Below are positions 34,667 through 45,648 of a stretch of DNA of 64,000 nucleotides, piece by piece. Numbering within the stretch: position 1 is the first letter of the stretch; each line of letters begins with the position of its first letter. Location of the stretch: NCBI GenBank assembly GCA_015039365.1, contig WION01000001.1:1178001-1242000 (forward strand). The letters are read 5' to 3'. Below the pieces are notes generated by a model that saw nothing but the letters and a program-made list of their open reading frames with translations, was not told the origin of the DNA and made no database searches. This DNA is from Amanita rubescens (lineage: Eukaryota > Basidiomycota > Agaricomycetes > Agaricales > Amanitaceae). A program made the translations under genes and the position numbers.

Positions 34667-37050
34667 TCAAGTGACTTTCTCCGCCTTCTCCTCTCGATGG
34701 CTTGTGAACACATCCTCTTCCGCTTCTGATTGGGTTCCCGCTGATAAGGAAATTACGTGATGGCGAGTTGCCACCAGATTTACTTTTGTCTGGCGTGATG
34801 AGCACAAGTTTTGCAGGGCTGACTGTTCCACTAGCGCGACGAGCTTCTCTCGTGCGAGCCTCAGCATGTCTCCCTTGTTCCACGAGCCTGGCGAAACGAC
34901 CAGCTCTCGTTTTCGGGGGAGGCGAGTAATCTGACGAATGCCCATCGTCAGATAGTTGGGATATCTGGAATAGATGCTCCTTGCTAGCAGGCTTTCGACG
35001 TGATGTGGAAATACTATCTGATGGCTCTGCCATATTTGCCGTCAACTGTCTTGTAGCCTCCTAGGAGATAATGACTCATTCACTGCGGATAGCTTGTGCA
35101 CAACGGTTTAACCCACCTCTTCTGCCTTTATCCTCATCAGTCTCAAGATCTCGTCTGCTTTAGCTATGCTGTGCACTGTCTCTAAGATCCTCTTCACAAC
35201 CCCCTTTCTGAACCCATGGTTCTTGGACATCAGCGAAATCGTTCGTTGGATGCCAAGGGTTGCTACAAAGGACTGGTCTTGGGTTGACAGATATAACGAG
35301 AGAGATGGTGATTGTCGGGTGCGGTGCGACAAAGAATGGGTGGCCACAACACTATCAGTGCGAGACGAACCTGCACTTTGGCGTAGAATTTTCTTCCTTC
35401 TTCTTTCCTCGAGAAGATCAATGTGTTTATCGTCATCATATATCGGTTGGAACTTCAGATCTCCTGCGGTTAGATGTTCAAGAGTCTCTGGCAATGGTTC
35501 CGAGGATCGGCGGTGTGATTGTCCCCCCGGAGCGTGACCAAGTTGTTGGTCATTACCCTTGGGTTCGATCAGGTCCCACTCTGCGGATTGTCTGTCGTGC
35601 CTTATGTCGTTCCGATCTAAGCTTGCGCGTGGTCTCCGATTCTTGTTATCGGGTTTCTTTTCCAGTTCCTTGGTAGGAGCAACTTCAACCACCTGCTCTG
35701 ATTGCTTTTCCCGATATTCTGGAGCTTCCGCTGGCAAGTTGGAAGCACGAACCCTTCTGATAGGGGGCCAAACATCTGCGTCATCACCCTCAGGAGATGC
35801 CTCTGCTGATGCAGTTATGACGTTCTGGACCGGAGAATGACGTCTCTCCTCTGTCGGGGTTTTTGATTTTTTAATGGGACGAGAAGGTCGATGAGGCGAA
35901 TCGTTCGTGGACTCGTCACCGTCGCTTTCGCCAGTTTTCGGCAACCTTTTGACAAATGTAGAGGTGAATGCACCCTCAATAAGGGTGAGAGGGTTCCGTT
36001 TCGCAGGTGTTTTCACCTTATTAACTGGGGGACTACAACCGCTCGCTGAAGCTTCGGGTGATGATCGAAAGAAATTGTCCTCCCGGGGTAGTCGGTACTC
36101 AGCAATTTTATGACTAACATTGCTGAGCTCCTTTTCAGAGTCGGATACATGTTCACTAAAATCATCATCAAAAAGCGAATTAAAACTGCCGTCTGAATGC
36201 TGCGCAAGCGATTTCACGATCGTCGCCTCTGTCCTCATGACGGAGGGAGGAGGAGACACGTCGTGTGCCTGTTGTCCCGTACTTTGATCCCTGAAAATCA
36301 AGAATAAACACGTCAAACCGGTCAAACTCGAAAAGAGTACGGACTCGGATATGTTGGTGTTACTCGCAACATTTTCCAACATCTTATCAACCTCCGACCG
36401 TTCTTCCGTGTCGTCATCACGATGGTCCATCACTTGTAGCCCTTCGACAGGTTGCTCATAGAGCACACGGAATGTCTTCAATTCAGGTTCATTCGAAGAG
36501 ACCCTGGCCGGTGCTTTCCGTCTTGTCACATCTTCCGGTGCCCTGTCCGTCTCTAGTTCTACATTGTCTTTGCTGCTACTGGACGTCAGACCGCGTCGCT
36601 CCATATTAACCTGTTTATCCGCCACTTTCTGTCGTTTATTGGGATCCACATGTGAGCTAGACGAGTCTCTCCCTCTCTTTCGAGCAGTTAATTGTCCTCC
36701 GGAGGAAGGTCCAGCAACTTGCTTATCCGATTGTTGCTTTGCATTCTTCTTGTCATCTCTTGACTCGACGGCCATTTTCTTCTGATACGCTTTGACCTTT
36801 TTATTCATGACCGTCTCGTTCTTAACGAAATGGTCACGCCATGATTGCCACGTGTGTCTCTTGCTCCATGGCCACCGGCCTGTCTGTAAACAAAAGGTTA
36901 AATGAGTAAAATATGAGACCGTCCACGGACATCAATCGTCAACTGTTTGTAGAGAGCATTTCCTTTCCGTGCCTTTCCATCTGGATTGTGTGTTGCAAGG
37001 TACTTTACGAGCTGTTTTTCGTCGTCAGATGTGTAAGGATTGTAACCCAT
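34667..37050 (-). CDS. Rap1-type Myb DNA-binding protein (probable telomere protein)
   Basis: The N-terminus is a Rap1-Myb domain: YNPYTSDDEKQLVKYLATHN, GNALYKQLTID, then after an intron TGRWPWSKRHTWQSWRDHF, the W..R.....W signature of the third helix. About 600 mostly disordered residues follow (basic, Ser/Glu-rich; KKSKTPTEERR). It could bind telomeric or promoter DNA like Rap1. No BRCT domain was seen upstream and no RCT domain was recognised downstream. Modelled exons: 37050-36931, 36883 to about 36346, about 36291-35108, about 35050 to about 34785, and a last exon ending at the TGA at 34667 (EAEEDVFTSHREEKAEKVT). The last splice (donor GTAAAT, acceptor TTATCAG) is inferred. Without it the frame runs to 34617. 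The ATG at 37050 is chosen because the upstream in-frame ATG at 37170 would overlap ATG15. Confidence 0.75.
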
Positions 37051-37156
37051 CGCGGTCGGAGAACATGAAGCCAAAACACGTCGCGTCACATCAGTCACGT
37101 CACACGCTCCCTGAAGATTACCAAATGTGGCTACTCCGGCTTCCTCATGGGCAGCG

Positions 37157-38700
37157 ATGTGGCCGGCCATTCTGCCCAGTCCTCTTCGCCTTCTCCTTGC
37201 CTCCTTCCTGTTTCCTTCATATGCCTCGCAGAATACACTTCAATTTTACTTACGACACGAACATGCCGTTTCGGCTACGAACCATATAGTATTCGCCGAT
37301 GTGCCCGGCAAAAGCCTTCTTTTGGATGCGGCAGCCACCCCATTTGTCGTCAATACAATACCCCTAAAGACCCATCGCCCGTCTTCACTCTTGGCCCATT
37401 CGCAAGCGATCCGCAGGTCCCGGGAGCATGCTGAAAGCAGCCTCCTCGATTGGTGGGGTGAAGAGGTGCAAGGACCTGACGTGGAAAGCAGAGAATCATT
37501 GTTAACGCTGGCAAAGATGACTTTTGATGCATACCTGGAACCAAGTGATAAAGAATGGTATGAGCTAGATTCGCAGTGGAATAAAGTAAGTCCTTTCTGT
37601 CGTATGGGTTACATTGCGAACATGACGGCCATCCCCAGACACATCCATTTGGCTGGGAAGCTGATGCGGACGGCTTTCGAGGGCATATATTCGTGTCCAC
37701 AGATAATTCAACCGTCGTTATATCTATCAAGGGCACTTCAGCTGGCTGGATCCTCGGTGGAGGTCCGACGGCGCAGAAAGATAAACTTAATGATAATCTA
37801 TTGTTTTCATGCTGCTGTGCCCGGGTAGGGCCAACATGGTCCACTGTATGCGACTGCTTCTCCGGTGGTTACCGCTGCGACCAGACTTGCATCGAGAATG
37901 CGTTAATTGGAGAGAGTCTATTCTATCCCATCGGCATGGTAAAATATTTTACGTCCACCGTCAACTCAGCTCATATTCCGCATTCAGAACTTGTACTACA
38001 ATGTGAGCTATATGTATCCGGATGCGAACATCTGGATTGTGGGTCATTCGCTTGGTGGTGCCCTTGCATCCCTTGTAGGAGTGACATTTGGCACACCTGT
38101 CGTGGCCTTCGAGGCTCCCGGAGAAAGAAGCGCCGCTCAGAGACTGCATCTCCCATCACCGGTAAGTTGTTATGAGTCAATCTACTCTACATGCTAAGAC
38201 AGATTCTAGCCCTCGACTCAGCACATAACCCACGTATATCACACAGCTGACGTAGGTATCAGCCTGCTGGTAAAGTATATCTATGTTCACCCCTTTTTGT
38301 AGCCGATTGCAATGGGCACGTGTAATGGCATCACATCAAGTTGTGCATTGGCTGGTTACGCTATGGAAACTCGGTATGATATCAACGCTGCTTGCCTATC
38401 CTAACCAACACCCGAGTTTCAGGTGCCATCTCGGTAAATCAGTGGTCTTTGACACGATCGGAAAGAAGGGATGGAGTGCAGATATACGGACTCACTCCAT
38501 TAAAACGGTGATTGAACGACTATTGAATCAAGACTGGGATCTGGAGAACGATTTAGCTATTCCAGTGGCAAAGCAAGAAGATGATTGTCAAGTTGGTGAT
38601 ACTTATTATCCATGTTCCAGCATTTTTGACCCATTTCATTTGACAGGATTGTGACAAATGGGAATTTGGACAATACAAGAATATTACGAGCCAGAACTAG
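37157..38700 (+). CDS. ATG15: Vacuolar/autophagic-body lipase Atg15
   Basis: Phospholipase that enters the vacuole by the MVB route and lyses autophagic bodies. An N-terminal signal-anchor ([15 protein letters not shown]) is present. The lipase-3 elbow [13 protein letters not shown] carries the nucleophile Ser, and [15 protein letters not shown] the catalytic Asp. The candidate His is in [14 protein letters not shown]. Atg15-typical segments are [35 protein letters not shown] and [14 protein letters not shown]. The start ([11 protein letters not shown]) gives the anchor directly. Seven exons, all GT-AG introns keeping frame; the last exon ends [13 protein letters not shown] at the TAG at 38698-38700. 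It is divergent from the Rap1-type gene, with 106 bp between the start codons used. Confidence 0.95.
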
Positions 38701-39218
38701 AGATTACTCTAATGTAATTTAATAGGGCACTTCGAGGCCCCTATATTCCAATAGAACAATACATACCTAAAGTAGATCAACCTCTCTCTCCCAGGTTGAT
38801 GTGAGAGCTGTGGACGTCCACAGGACTCTCCACATCAAGGATGTGCACCCGTGCCTCTTTGGAACTCTCTGCTAGGGCGCTGCCTGAATCGTCCACTGTT
38901 TGGGCCACAATCCATAATGAGTTCATTGCTGTACATTAGCCAACTACGTAGACCATAAGGTCCATAACCTGAGTCGTGGGTTCTAGCAATGTGCTTTCGT
39001 ACCGAACTGATTAATGACTACTATATCTGTGTATTTGCGTGGAGCGACGCCAAGTGGTTTGGCATAAAGCTGTGCGAACACCCTCATTTTCTGGTGGTTG
39101 TCGTCATTGATATTCATCAGGAGTATTGTATATTGATTAAGACCTACGGTTCACTGATACGAATATGTACACGTTGCCGACTTTGCTGTAAATGATGACC
39201 AACAGATAAGGTTAAAGA
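38701..39218. other. Spacer before the DUF6593 array
   Basis: AT-rich, presumably the ATG15 3' UTR and the promoter of the first array gene. The only notable frame (38989-39195) has no motif. Confidence 0.5.
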
Positions 39219-40074
39219 ATGGGTAGCACCTCCGCGGCAGAATCATTGGACGTGCGTGCATACCGGATGCATCTCTTCCTCTCAAAGTCTTCCCATTTGA
39301 ATAGCTCATACGTCAACGACGATGGCCAAGTCTTATATAAAGTCAAGACACCGTTCCAGTTCAAGTTCGGCTTGGTATCAACCATTAAAAGTGCCTTGCC
39401 CGATTACATACCCGCTCCAGGCTCCAGCAAGATAAACGGACCCCCTCCGTACAAGTCGACTAGTGATAATGACGTTAAAGGCGACGTCGAGTTCGACGCG
39501 ACACCCGATGATGATGTCGATGCGGACGACGTCGGTTTAGAGGACGCTGAGCTGCGCGAACGATTCGCGCATCTGGCAGAAATTAAATTCAATAAAATAA
39601 CCTCATCAGTGATGAGATATCGTGGAGAAGAGTTCAAGACGTCAGAATTCTTCACAAAGAAAGAGCTGGGTTGGTTTGGCCGGTACGCACCCTTCCAAAG
39701 TAAACTGAGACCATCAATGTAATTCCTTTGCTTCCCTACAGACATCGTGCATTCACTGGCCCTGACGGTCTTGAATATAAGTGGATTCTAGGATTCAGAG
39801 TGCCCGAGGTGTGTCCTATCTTTGCTGGGAAAGGTCGTCGGTTGAAAACAAATGATCGTTATAGCTAGTCCGCCAAGATGTAGCAAGAACCCCTGTTGCA
39901 CGCTTCCATCGTCGGCGCCTTGGAGTTTTTGGCAAGGCGCGTCAAGCATCTTTGGAAATTTTTCCGGAAGGGATGCATATGGTAGACCTCATCCTGGTTA
40001 CTTTTGTTTATGCCCAGAAAATACGTAATGATGCCGAAAGGGCATCGCGCCGCCAAATTTACACCAGCTACTAG
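39219..40074 (+). CDS. DUF6593-like protein, array copy A (intact)
   Basis: Member of a family of about 200-250 residues common in mushroom-forming fungi; function unknown. Conserved blocks in order: MHLFLSKSSHLNSSYVNDDG, GLVSTIKSALPDYIPAPGSS, an acidic linker (DDDVDADDVGLEDAE), RFAHLAEIKFNKITSSVMRY, EFFTKKELGWFGR, HRAFTGPDGLEYKWILGFRV, VARFHRRRLGVFGKARQASL, and EGMHMVDLILVTFVYAQKIR near the end. Exons: 39219-39682, 39742-39808 and 39865-40074 (246 residues), GT-AG introns. Unlike its paralogues it has 16 extra N-terminal residues (MGSTSAAESLDVRAYR). From intron 2 (39840) onwards the sequence is duplicated at 45624. Confidence 0.85.
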
Positions 40075-40150
40075 AATCGTTATTTCCGTCATTCCGGCAT
40101 TTCCTCTTATGTTTTTGTCAAACCTTATGCCAATGTTCATATGACCATTA

Positions 40151-40250
40151 TGCCAATTGTATCGTCCTGCTGATACCAGAATCTCTGATGACCCTGAAGT
40201 CATCCATGAAGGGCACTGGTCAGTCATTTACATACCTATGCAGCTGAATA
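40151..40250 (+). repeat. Decayed fragment of the carnitine acyltransferase 3' end (spacer A)
   Basis: Reads TGCCAATTGTAT...CTGATACCAGAATCTCTGATG and later TACCTATGCAGCTGAAT. Compared with the real gene, it matches the 3' end and last exons at 49848-50125 (TGCCAATTGTATAACC, GATACCAGAAT, GAATCTCTGAGGATCC, ATCTATGCAGCTGAAT) with an internal deletion joined at GAAT. The similarity was seen by eye. Confidence 0.65.
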
Positions 40251-40670
40251 AACGTAGGGGCTTGAAGTCTAGGAATCGATCATGGATATTTTACTTTTGG
40301 CTGGTGGCAAATAACTTGCCGGGCCATGCGAGGTACCGCTTGCATCGACCACTTAACGGCTGCAATAGATCATGAACTCCTTATCTGCATACCAGCTGCC
40401 AGACAGCGCGCTCAGGCTGTTACGAACTTCCATGCCTGGGCTAATGTTCATTGGTCCAGTGGACAAGTTGTTAGTGTGACGGCCGTGGTTATCAACTTAT
40501 CTGAACTAATTTCGGCAGGGTCATTAAAGAACACTTACGATTCCAGCGGACTGAAACGAATTTGTACATATGAGCAAATGCGGGCCGACTTTTGCTGTGC
40601 AATTTGCTTTATAGCAGCACCAGATATAAATGGCATCAAGGTCGAGTAACAGACCGTAACATCTTAACAG

Positions 40671-41264
40671 ATGCACCTTTACCTCACAAACCGTTCTCAC
40701 CTGAATTGCTCATACATCAATGACCATGGCCAATTGTTATACAAAGTTGAGACACCGTTCAAGCTCTCCGGCCTAGTGTCGACCATTACGAGTGCAAGCG
40801 CCGGTCGGCTCGCTCATCTAGCAGAGATCAAATTCAATACGATAAGCTCATCAGTAATGAGTTATGACGGCAAAGTGTACGAGACGAGTCAATTCTTCAG
40901 CAAGAAAGGATGGGTTTGGTAGGCACTCCTTTATAAGCCAGGAGCATCACTGTAAGATTTCCTTCAGGCATCGTACATTCACCGGCCCAGATGGTCTTGA
41001 ATATCAGTGGATTTTAGGATACGGACCCGAAGTATGTCCTAGCCTTGCTGGAAAACGGTACAGATTTAAAACAAATCATAACAGCTACTTCGCCGAGATG
41101 CTGCACGAACTCCTGTTGCACGATTCCATCTCGGTTGTGTTTGTAGGGGACGTCCACCATCTTTGGAAATATTCCCGGAAGGAATGCATATGGTTGATCT
41201 CATCTTGGTCACTTTTGTTTATATCCAAAAGATACGTAATGACGCAAAAAGAAACGGGTTATAG
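40671..41264 (+). CDS. DUF6593-like protein, array copy B (short form, acidic linker deleted)
   Basis: Exons 40671-40918, 40968-41031 and 41085-41264, 163 residues. It keeps MHLYLTNRSHLNCSYINDHG, the LAHLAEIKFNTISSSVMSYD block, HRTFTGPDGLEYQWILG and the C-terminal EGMHMVDLILVTFVYIQKIR. It has lost the roughly 40-residue acidic linker: SASA runs directly into GRLAHLAEI. The stretch after VARFH differs (LGCVCRGRPPS), as if locally rearranged. All exon phases still match, so it may be expressed. The ATG follows TTAACAG, which could also be a splice acceptor of an unseen first exon. Confidence 0.72.
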
Positions 41265-41370
41265 AGTCACGGCTACCAGGACTGTGCCTACTCGCTTCGA
41301 TGTTTCCGGGTTTCTGGTATTCCAGCATTTCTTGTTTTGTTGTACCATACTATGCAACCTAATATTTTTC

Positions 41371-41676
41371 TCCTAATTGTATAACTAACAGAATGAGGTG
41401 ACTTGCAATTCTTTCTCCGGCGAAGCAGTTCAGCTGCTATGCATCAATTAATATAGCACGTTCAACCTCCAATAAAAGCACTATCAACCACTCGATGTAA
41501 GAATATCACATATTCCAAGTTCTTCGCCAAAATCAGAGGCATGACCATTGATTAAATTGGTGTACGGGCTAGTCCTAAAACTTCCGGGGATCCCAAGGTG
41601 TTCCATAAACGGCGCCGGTCACTCATTCGCAAACCTATGCATCTGAATTAGACTGGTAAAGATAGTGACTGAAGCT
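41371..41676 (+). repeat. Decayed fragment of the carnitine acyltransferase 3' end (spacer B)
   Basis: TCCTAATTGTATAACTAACA and AGAATGAGGTGACTT, later AGAGGCATGACCATTGATTA, GGGGATCCCAAGGTGTTCCA and AAACCTATGCATCTGAATTA, follow the order of 49846-50160 (CCAATTGTATAACC, AGAATAAGGTGACTT, AGAAGCATGACCGTTAATCG, AGGATCCCGAGGTGATCCAC, AGATCTATGCAGCTGAATCA). It is longer than the spacer A copy and has no open frame. Confidence 0.7.
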
Positions 41677-41980
41677 GTCCCCAGCAATCGAATTTGGAAA
41701 AATTATGCTAGTGGCAAGCAAATCCTATGAGAGGCACCACGCATGGCCACAATCAATCACGAGGAAGGATGGGCCCAAGAAATGTTTATCTGAGTCAATG
41801 AACTTCCGTACCAGGGCTACCAGTGACCGCGTATCCAGCGGAGCTAGGCCAAGTTGCTGGCGTGAATACTCGACAGGAGCATCGAAGAATACTTACTTAC
41901 AAGAGGCGTTGTACGAATTGTACATATGAACGGCAAGCTACTAGCCGAGAGCCAACACATTATGGCATCAAACTGGCCTC

Positions 41981-42253
41981 CATCTCTACCTCACAAAGTG
42001 TTCCCATCTGAATAGCTCATACGTCAATAACGATGGCCAAGTGTTATATAAAGTCGAAACGCCGTACAGGCTCGTCGGCCTCGCATCGACAATTAAAAGC
42101 GCGCTACCAGGAGACATAGGCCCCAACAGGATGAACGAAACTGAACTACAAGTCCGGTTCGCGCATTTGGCAGAGATCAAATTCAACAGGATAACCTCAT
42201 CAGTGATAACCAGGAAAGAGTAACACGGCCGGTACTATGCACCTTTTTGCAGA
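41981..42253 (+). pseudogene. DUF6593-like copy C, truncated pseudogene
   Basis: Close to copy C' (47893) but broken. The initiator ATG is missing (TCCATCTC in place of GATGCATCTC). The acidic linker is mostly deleted (NRMNETELQVRFAHLAEIKF). Part of the SSVI..RKE block is lost and a stop (TAA) follows. After GCACCTTTTTGCAGATCA the homology ends, so exons 2 and 3 are absent. The downstream sequence belongs to the tail of the minus-strand Crinkler-like gene. Confidence 0.8.
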
Positions 42254-44593
42254 TCAATTGTTTCCTCAAAAGCATATCCCCGTGAATGTCCATCACCAGC
42301 TCGTAGTCAGATACCTGCTTCAAGTTGCTGATTGCAGTGGGTCTCGAGCCATATCATCACGGACAGAAATGCGAGTGGTTCGATTATATGCCCCTTGTGC
42401 TCCTCATGAAGACGAGCTATCCCATACTCAACAAGTTTGGCCGTAACCGGTCCATATGTTGGAGATTGCCCCTTCATCAAGTGAGATTGCACAATTGTTA
42501 TTGCCTCCTTAATTGCACTTGAATCTGCTCAATGTCAGGGGGAGGAGCTAGAAGTGGAATGACAAAAGCGGACCTAACTTGAGCCTATCCCAATCAAAAA
42601 CTCCCCACGTTAACAACAGTGATAAGATCAGGTTCACCCAAAGTGAAGGGGTGACCTGTATCACCTGGGGGACAAGTGATGTGCCCTTCAAGATATTTGT
42701 TCAACAACTTATGAGGTGATTGCAGCCCATTCATCAGGAAGTATTCTAGAAAGGAGACGGAGAAGCGATATCTATTGCCGGTGAGACTCACACAGTTGAA
42801 AATGACAGCAGTCACTCACCGACCCAGAAGATATTCTTGCATCCGGACCTGAAGGCCATACCCTGAATGAGATTCCAGAATGGAAAGTGGGACATAGCGT
42901 TCAACAAAGCTCTTCAGTTTTGGCCAGGTGTCGAACATCCCAAGTTCATGAAAGACTTCGACCCCCTCAGCCGGTTTCGAGACTCCAGAGGCCATGCCTT
43001 CCTCTAGGTCTGCCAGCGACAAACCCGTGCCCGATACAACGAGCTTGATCGACACTTTGGTGAAGACTTTAACCATGTCGCGAATTATTGATCGAAATAC
43101 TTTGGGGTTGGTGGATGATATTCCTGAGTAGGGATATAATCTGGTGGCCCGCTGGGCTTCGTCGAGCCCCAAAATGAACCGCGACTTCGGGATATATTCA
43201 TCAATAATGCTATTAAAGTCACCAATCAATGTATTAAGAGCTGCATCTGAGGCACCATGAAGCTTGTCGATGATCCGGAGAAATGGGTGAAAGCTGCCGC
43301 CGTGAGGGTCTAGGATGTCGAATAACTGGAACAAAAGCCAAATACGTTTATGCTTCTCCTGCAAGCCCCCGTCGACCTGAATCGCAACTTGTAAGAAAAA
43401 CTTGAAAACCACTATCCGCGCAGCCAGGACCCTATGAAAGACTCTAGATGCAATTTGACTGTTTATATTGCCCTGAACAGCACGTTGTCCAGGAGAGAGG
43501 TCGCGAAGATCAGAGACCCATTCCCGATGGTTATCGACTAAGCCTAAGGCGTCTCGTAAATCTCGTATGCCAACGCCGTTCACGTCCGGAGCTGCAACAA
43601 GGTAGAAACCCCAGTATTTCGTCAGGCCCTCCAAGATGCGCCGGGTTTTACCCGATCCGGATGTATTGCAAATACACCTGCAATTGCGCATGAAAAAAAG
43701 TTCAGAGCAGTTGTAATCACGTACATGTGTATATCAGCCCCGAATATCTTTGTAATTTCCTTATCATCGCACTCGTCGAGCTTGTGAAATAGAAGACTTG
43801 GTATAGGTGGGTATTTGAAGCCCAGTGATAAATTTCTTGATGTCTGATGCAAAGTTGTCCGGAGGATCCCAGATGGGCAACTCAGGAGCTTTCAGAAACG
43901 CCTCGACTGCCGGTCGAAGTAACTTGAGCTCCGCTTGGACCTGCTTATCGATTGTTCCAAAATCAAGAGTGATCTCAGGTGGCGCGATCTTCCTTTTCTT
44001 GTCTAAAAGAGAGGGGATGCCAACGTGGATTGGACAAGAAGAGGTGGCAACGAGATGAAGAAAGGCCGCAACGTAACATAGGAAGTTTACGATAACGTTA
44101 GTGGAAACAGCGAAAAATGAGTAATGCAAATGACATGATGGTTTTAGCAAAGAAGGGCACGAACGCACGTCAGCAACGCTCAGTTGTGGAGATTCGCTCT
44201 CACTCACCGGGTGGGACCTTCACAATGATGTGAAGGTGGTTTCTGTCAGGAGGTTGATCCTTCCAATGTTCCAAGACGGACTTCCATGGTTCCAACATTT
44301 CTTTCTCCTCATGATTCTCAAGTTTCAGTTGGCGGAAAAAATCGTCATCGTGAGTATCGAGATTAATGTTGACCTGTTAGGGGGCGGGAGTAAGCCACGT
44401 TTAGCGACTCGTCACCGGCGCTCGCCTTCCACAATTTCAGAACGTGAGGATCCTTTAAGGTATCCAGTGCTCGCTCCTCTTTTACATCTTTCTTCAAGCA
44501 GCCAACCGGATAATCGTGCCCCACGGAAATGGGAAAGGTGGTAGATTTGGATTCGCCTTCGATAAGACAATTAAGCCAGCGAGAGCCATGCAT
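42254..44593 (-). pseudogene. Crinkler-like (CRN) protein with P-loop NTPase domain, disrupted
   Basis: N-terminal ubiquitin-like CRN domain: MHGSRWLNCLIEGESKS, CLKKDVKEERALDTLKDPHV, LKLWKAS, ending HLHIIVKVPP. Then ITLDFGTIDKQVQAELKLLR and LPIWDPPDNFASDIKKFITG. A P-loop follows (CNTSGSGKTRRILEGL), a Walker B-like FILGLDEAQRATRL, and a sensor-like KLVVSGTG. The C-terminal part has YRFSVSFLEYFLMNG and, after another intron, KLVEYGIARLHEEHKGHIIE. In mushrooms such proteins form variable multicopy families; the role is unknown. Damage: at about 43803-43806 the frame of GLQIPT jumps by one base to IPSLLFHKLDECDDKEITKI. The 3' end (after EPLAFLSVMIWLETH) reaches stops and is cut by the DUF6593 block near 42253. 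Confidence 0.78.
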
Positions 44594-44854
44594 TGCACTG
44601 CCACATTCACACGGCAGCTCGTCGTCGAACATGTCGTCGCGTCATGTACCTTGTCGCGTTTCGTCAAGGAGCGTTGGGAAAAAAAAATTCTTCCTTAAAC
44701 CGGAGAACCTACAGATCAAGTTATTAGTATCAGTGCAGATTGTGGCGGGAACTCTCGTGGTGAGCATCAGTTGAGATCTCAGAGCTGATGAGGCCTGATG
44801 GGACTGATTAGACCATGTGCGAACGGGGCCGAGTTTCGACATGGCGACCGCAAA

Positions 44855-45622
44855 GGTTGTCTCAAAGGAACACGCGAAGTCGTTCTGACCACTATCGAAC
44901 TCTGGGCAAGGGACACCAGCAAGTCCCGCATCTATTGGTTGAACGGGCTGGCCGAACGGGAAATACCATCATTGCGAAGACGATCGCGGAGAGGTTGTTT
45001 GCGGACGGTCAGCTTGGGGCCTCCTTCTGTTCAAGGGATTTCGAAGACCGAAAAAACCTCTATGCCAAGTACGAAGAATTTCGAAAGATCTTCGTCCCGC
45101 CGATACGGTCCTGATTCGCAAATCGCCTATGAATCGTTGAACAACCAGATAACAAGTTGATGGTCGTCCGGCCCCTAAAAAAATCCGACATTTCAACTAT
45201 AATTGTCATCGACGCTTTAGACGAACTGTGAAGGACGAAGAACCTGCTTCAGCGATCCTGTCCGTCATTGGAAATTTGGATGCGGGATCCCAAACGTCAA
45301 ATTCTTCCTCACCTGGTCACCCGGAACCACCCACCCCTCAAGGTTTCCGTCTCCCGCTGTTGGCGAAAATGACGAACGTGTTTGTTCCTCATACATCGAG
45401 TCATCCCAGGTCGACAGCGATATACAGCTGTTCTTCAGAAACAGCTTCTTGGAACTTGCGCGTCGCCGGGGTAGATTGGATGACTGGGAGCAGTTGGACC
45501 ACTTTTGCAAGCGGGCAGTAGCACTGTTTGTATGTATATGCTGTGGCAATGGTCAAGTTCATCGAGAGCAACAAGAGGGATCCCAGAAGCCAGCTGGATC
45601 TCCTTCTGGAGTCACAGAATAT
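44855..45622 (+). pseudogene. NACHT-domain NLR fragment, decayed
   Basis: Recognisable in mixed frames: GTREVVLTTIELWARDTSKS, RIYWLNGLA, NTIIAKTIAERLFADGQLGA, RDFEDRKNL, EFRKIFVPPIRS, QIAYESLNNQ, IVIDAL (Walker B region), FRLPLLAKMTNVFV and FLELARRRGRLDDWEQLDHF. This order is that of the NACHT NTPase of fungal NLRs. The Walker A is broken: one base is missing in GGCCGAACGGG (44950-44960) and the Lys codon reads Asn (TGNTIIAKT). Further frame changes and stops follow, and no N- or C-terminal domains are attached. It ends abruptly at 45622, where DUF6593 intron sequence begins. Confidence 0.82.
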
Positions 45623-45648
45623 TGGTTGAAAACAAATGATCGTTATAG

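Larger units (their letters stand above)
39840..42253 (+). repeat. Segmental duplication, block 1 (pairs with 45624 to about 48310)
   Basis: From GGTTGAAAACAAATGATCGT in intron 2 of copy A, the order exon 3 of A, spacer, copy B, spacer, copy C is repeated almost base for base at 45624-48310, with scattered substitutions and small indels. The left boundary is sharp: block 2 starts abruptly beside NLR-derived sequence. The right boundary of block 1 lies in the decayed copy C, near 42250. Confidence 0.85.

Noticed and set aside
42237..42446. Plus-strand ORF beginning at copy C's end as a gene
   Set aside because: The opposite strand encodes the recognisable tail of the Crinkler-like protein (KLVEYGIARL), so this frame is a shadow.
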